A stretch of DNA of 64,000 bases, taken from positions 3,886,703 to 3,950,702 of the forward strand of contig NZ_CP017940.1 in assembly GCF_002764115.1 (NCBI RefSeq), given 5' to 3'. This document shows positions 62,747 through 64,000 of this stretch, piece by piece; the first letter of the stretch is position 1; each line of letters begins with the position of its first letter. The notes below the pieces were generated by a model. It made no database searches. It was given only the letters and a program-made list of their open reading frames with translations, and was not told the origin of the DNA. The position numbers and the translations under genes are program-made. The stretch comes from Phyllobacterium zundukense. Lineage in GTDB: Bacteria; Pseudomonadota; Alphaproteobacteria; Rhizobiales; Rhizobiaceae.

Positions 62747-63052
62747 TTGTATTTTCGCAAAGAGCGTGACAGCATCATGCTCTTTGTGCGTCTAACGCCG
62801 AAATCTGCAAAAGATGCAATTGACGGGGTGGAAGCGACGGGTGACGGACGCGCCTATATGAAGGCGCGGGTGCGGGCGGTGCCGGAAGATGGAAGGCCAA
62901 TGCGGCGCTGGAAAAGCTGCTGGCGAAATGGCTCGGACTTGCACCGGAACGTGTCGGTTGCCTCAACGTCGCGGCTGAAGCAGGTCAGGATTTCGGGCGA
63001 TCCGGAAGCTTTGGCTTTGAAGCTTGCTGCTCTCGTGTCGCCCGAAAATTGA
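62747..63052 (+). pseudogene. DUF167 (YggU) family protein with two compensating frameshifts
   Basis: The gene follows yggT and starts at a TTG (62747) or at the ATG 62777, giving MLFVRLTPKSAKDAIDG and ATGDGRAYMKARVRAVPEDG. A missing base near 62893 and a compensating extra base near 62955 scramble the middle; the true frame there reads AANAALEKLLAKWLGL as KANAALEKLLAKWLGLAPER, and the end returns to STSRLKQVRISGDPEALALK. The single open frame hides this: residues in between do not fit the family. About 100 residues in total. Confidence 0.75.
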
Positions 63053-63056
63053 TCAA

Positions 63057-63593
63057 TCAGGCCTTCTTGGCCTTGTGGCGCTCAATGGCTTCGGTGATGA
63101 GCTGGCGGGCCGCATCTTCATCGCCCCAGTCGCCGATCTTCACCCATTTACCGGGCTCCAGATCCTTATAGTGTTCAAAGAAGTGCTGGATCTGCTTGAG
63201 CGTGATGTCCGGCAGGTCGGTGTAGTTGTGCACCTTCTCATAACGAAGCGTCAGGTGCGGTGACGGAACGGCAATGATCTTCTCGTCCTGGCCCTTGTTG
63301 TCTTCCATGACCAGAACACCGATCGGACGCACATTGATGACGCTTGTCGGCATGAGGGCGCGGGTGTTGCAGATCAAAACATCAATCGGATCGCCGTCAT
63401 CCGAGAGGGTGTGCGGTACGAAGCCGTAATTGCCAGGATAGGTCATCGGCGTATGAAGGAAGCGATCGACAAAGAGAGCGCCGGAGTCTTTGTCGAGCTC
63501 ATATTTGATCGGTTGACCGCCGACCGGAACCTCGATGATTACGTTGACATCTTGAGGAGGATTGTTGCCGACAGAAATGGCATCGATGCGCAT
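63057..63593 (-). CDS. ppa: Inorganic pyrophosphatase
   Basis: Hydrolyses pyrophosphate, 178 residues. It starts [20 protein letters not shown] and shows the metal-binding motif GDPIDVLIC near residue 66 and the conserved [18 protein letters not shown] at the end. [20 protein letters not shown] carries the active-site tyrosine and aspartates. It is intact, with the stop four bases after the DUF167 stop on the other strand. Confidence 0.96.
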   Translation of the reverse strand: MRIDAISVGNNPPQDVNVIIEVPVGGQPIKYELDKDSGALFVDRFLHTPMTYPGNYGFVPHTLSDDGDPIDVLICNTRALMPTSVINVRPIGVLVMEDNKGQDEKIIAVPSPHLTLRYEKVHNYTDLPDITLKQIQHFFEHYKDLEPGKWVKIGDWGDEDAARQLITEAIERHKAKKA

Positions 63594-63779
63594 GTTTTCA
63601 GAGTCCTTGTTGGTTTGGGAGTGCTGTAATGATTTTTACGCCGCAGCGCAACAATTGCCGGCGTTATTAAGGTCCCGGTGCTCAATTGATAGGCCTATTG
63701 GACTGAAATGGCAAAAAGCGAAGCAGGCGCGCTGCGTGAGAGATGAGTGTCTTTCAACGAAAGTCATTCCAGCGGATCG

Positions 63780-64000
63780 TCAATTCCAGACGAAGGCTAT
63801 CTTCTTGAGCGTCTTGCCTTCGAAGCACTCAACGCCCTCGGCCACGTCTCGGCCGCCCGCGCCCCGATAGAAAGAAACAGCGATATCGTTGTCTTCGAGT
63901 GCCCACACACCATCCCCTTCAGGCCCTGATCAATCAGGCTGCGGCGGGCCGCACCCAGAAGGCGGTAACCCAGCCCGACGCCCTGATATTCGGGCCGGAT
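63780..64000 (-). pseudogene. GNAT-family acetyltransferase, C-terminal part, frameshifted, cut by the window end
   Basis: Only the C-terminal part lies in the window. The acetyl-CoA loop reads RPEYQGVGLGYRLLGAARRS, then a missing base near 63898 interrupts the frame; restored, it continues WALEDNDIAVSFYRGAGGRD and VECFEGKTLKKIAFVWN to the stop at 63780-63782. The motif [RQ]-x-x-G-x-G/A and the FYRGAG ending are characteristic. The N-terminus is beyond the window. Confidence 0.7.

Overview
The window looks like ordinary chromosomal DNA of an alphaproteobacterium of the order Hyphomicrobiales (Rhizobiales), most probably in the Brucella/Ochrobactrum/Phyllobacterium group. The reasons are an Omp19-type lipoprotein close to Brucella Omp19 as I remember it, the mdh-sucCD-sucAB cluster, a CenR/OtpR-type regulator beside a cyclic-nucleotide-binding protein, and a hemC-hemD-Mic60-hemY block. 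I recall a similar gene order from Brucella chromosome I but could not search for it. I see no phage, integron, insertion sequence, CRISPR array, rRNA or tRNA. The first 62 bases are probably intergenic DNA after an upstream ccm gene and are too short to call.

Layout. 0-1.6 kb: cytochrome c maturation (ccmC, ccmD, ccmG). 1.6-8.6 kb, minus strand: a small lipoprotein-like gene, septation protein A, ftsY, mtaB, dapF, a quinone-oxidoreductase-like enzyme and a siderophore-interacting flavoprotein. 8.9-10.7 kb: omp19-like gene and zapE. 11-21.8 kb: TCA cycle genes mdh, sucC, sucD, sucA, sucB and lpdA, with a VOC protein, a LysE exporter and a secreted protein between sucB and lpdA. 21.9-24.5 kb, minus strand: a membrane protein, a TraB/GumN protein and xerC. 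24.6-30 kb: rimM-trmD-rplS, a polar amino acid ABC transporter pair without an ATPase, and leuC. 30-32.3 kb, minus strand: the queuosine genes queC, queE, queD, queF. 33.8-37.3 kb: sdhCDAB. 37.4-41.8 kb: OsmC, a TerB-like membrane protein, an aldo/keto reductase, a UbiH-type hydroxylase and tesB. 42-47.6 kb: glnK-amtB behind a good sigma-54 promoter, ftsK and lolA. 47.7-53.9 kb: xth, the cNMP-binding protein and CenR-type regulator, an L,D-transpeptidase-like protein, then the minus-strand block tsaD-gpsA-yciI-EVE-methyltransferase. 54-64 kb: hemC, hemD, Mic60, hemY, a TerB protein, a glutamine amidotransferase, an MFS transporter, aqpZ, yggT, a DUF167 protein, ppa and a partial acetyltransferase.

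The main anomaly is a sharp change in reading-frame integrity near 56.8 kb. I found no broken gene before it. After it, every gene except yggT and ppa carries one or more single-base shifts, on both strands, with both missing and extra bases. The intended proteins can be followed across the shifts. I read this as poor consensus sequence rather than mass gene decay, so those genes are listed with their inferred full extents.

I did not find a convincing undescribed system. The best regulatory leads are a phased cluster of TAACG elements between ftsK and lolA, a TTGACGTTTACGTAAA box upstream of mdh, and the sigma-54 promoter with its 5'-UTR hairpin upstream of glnK.
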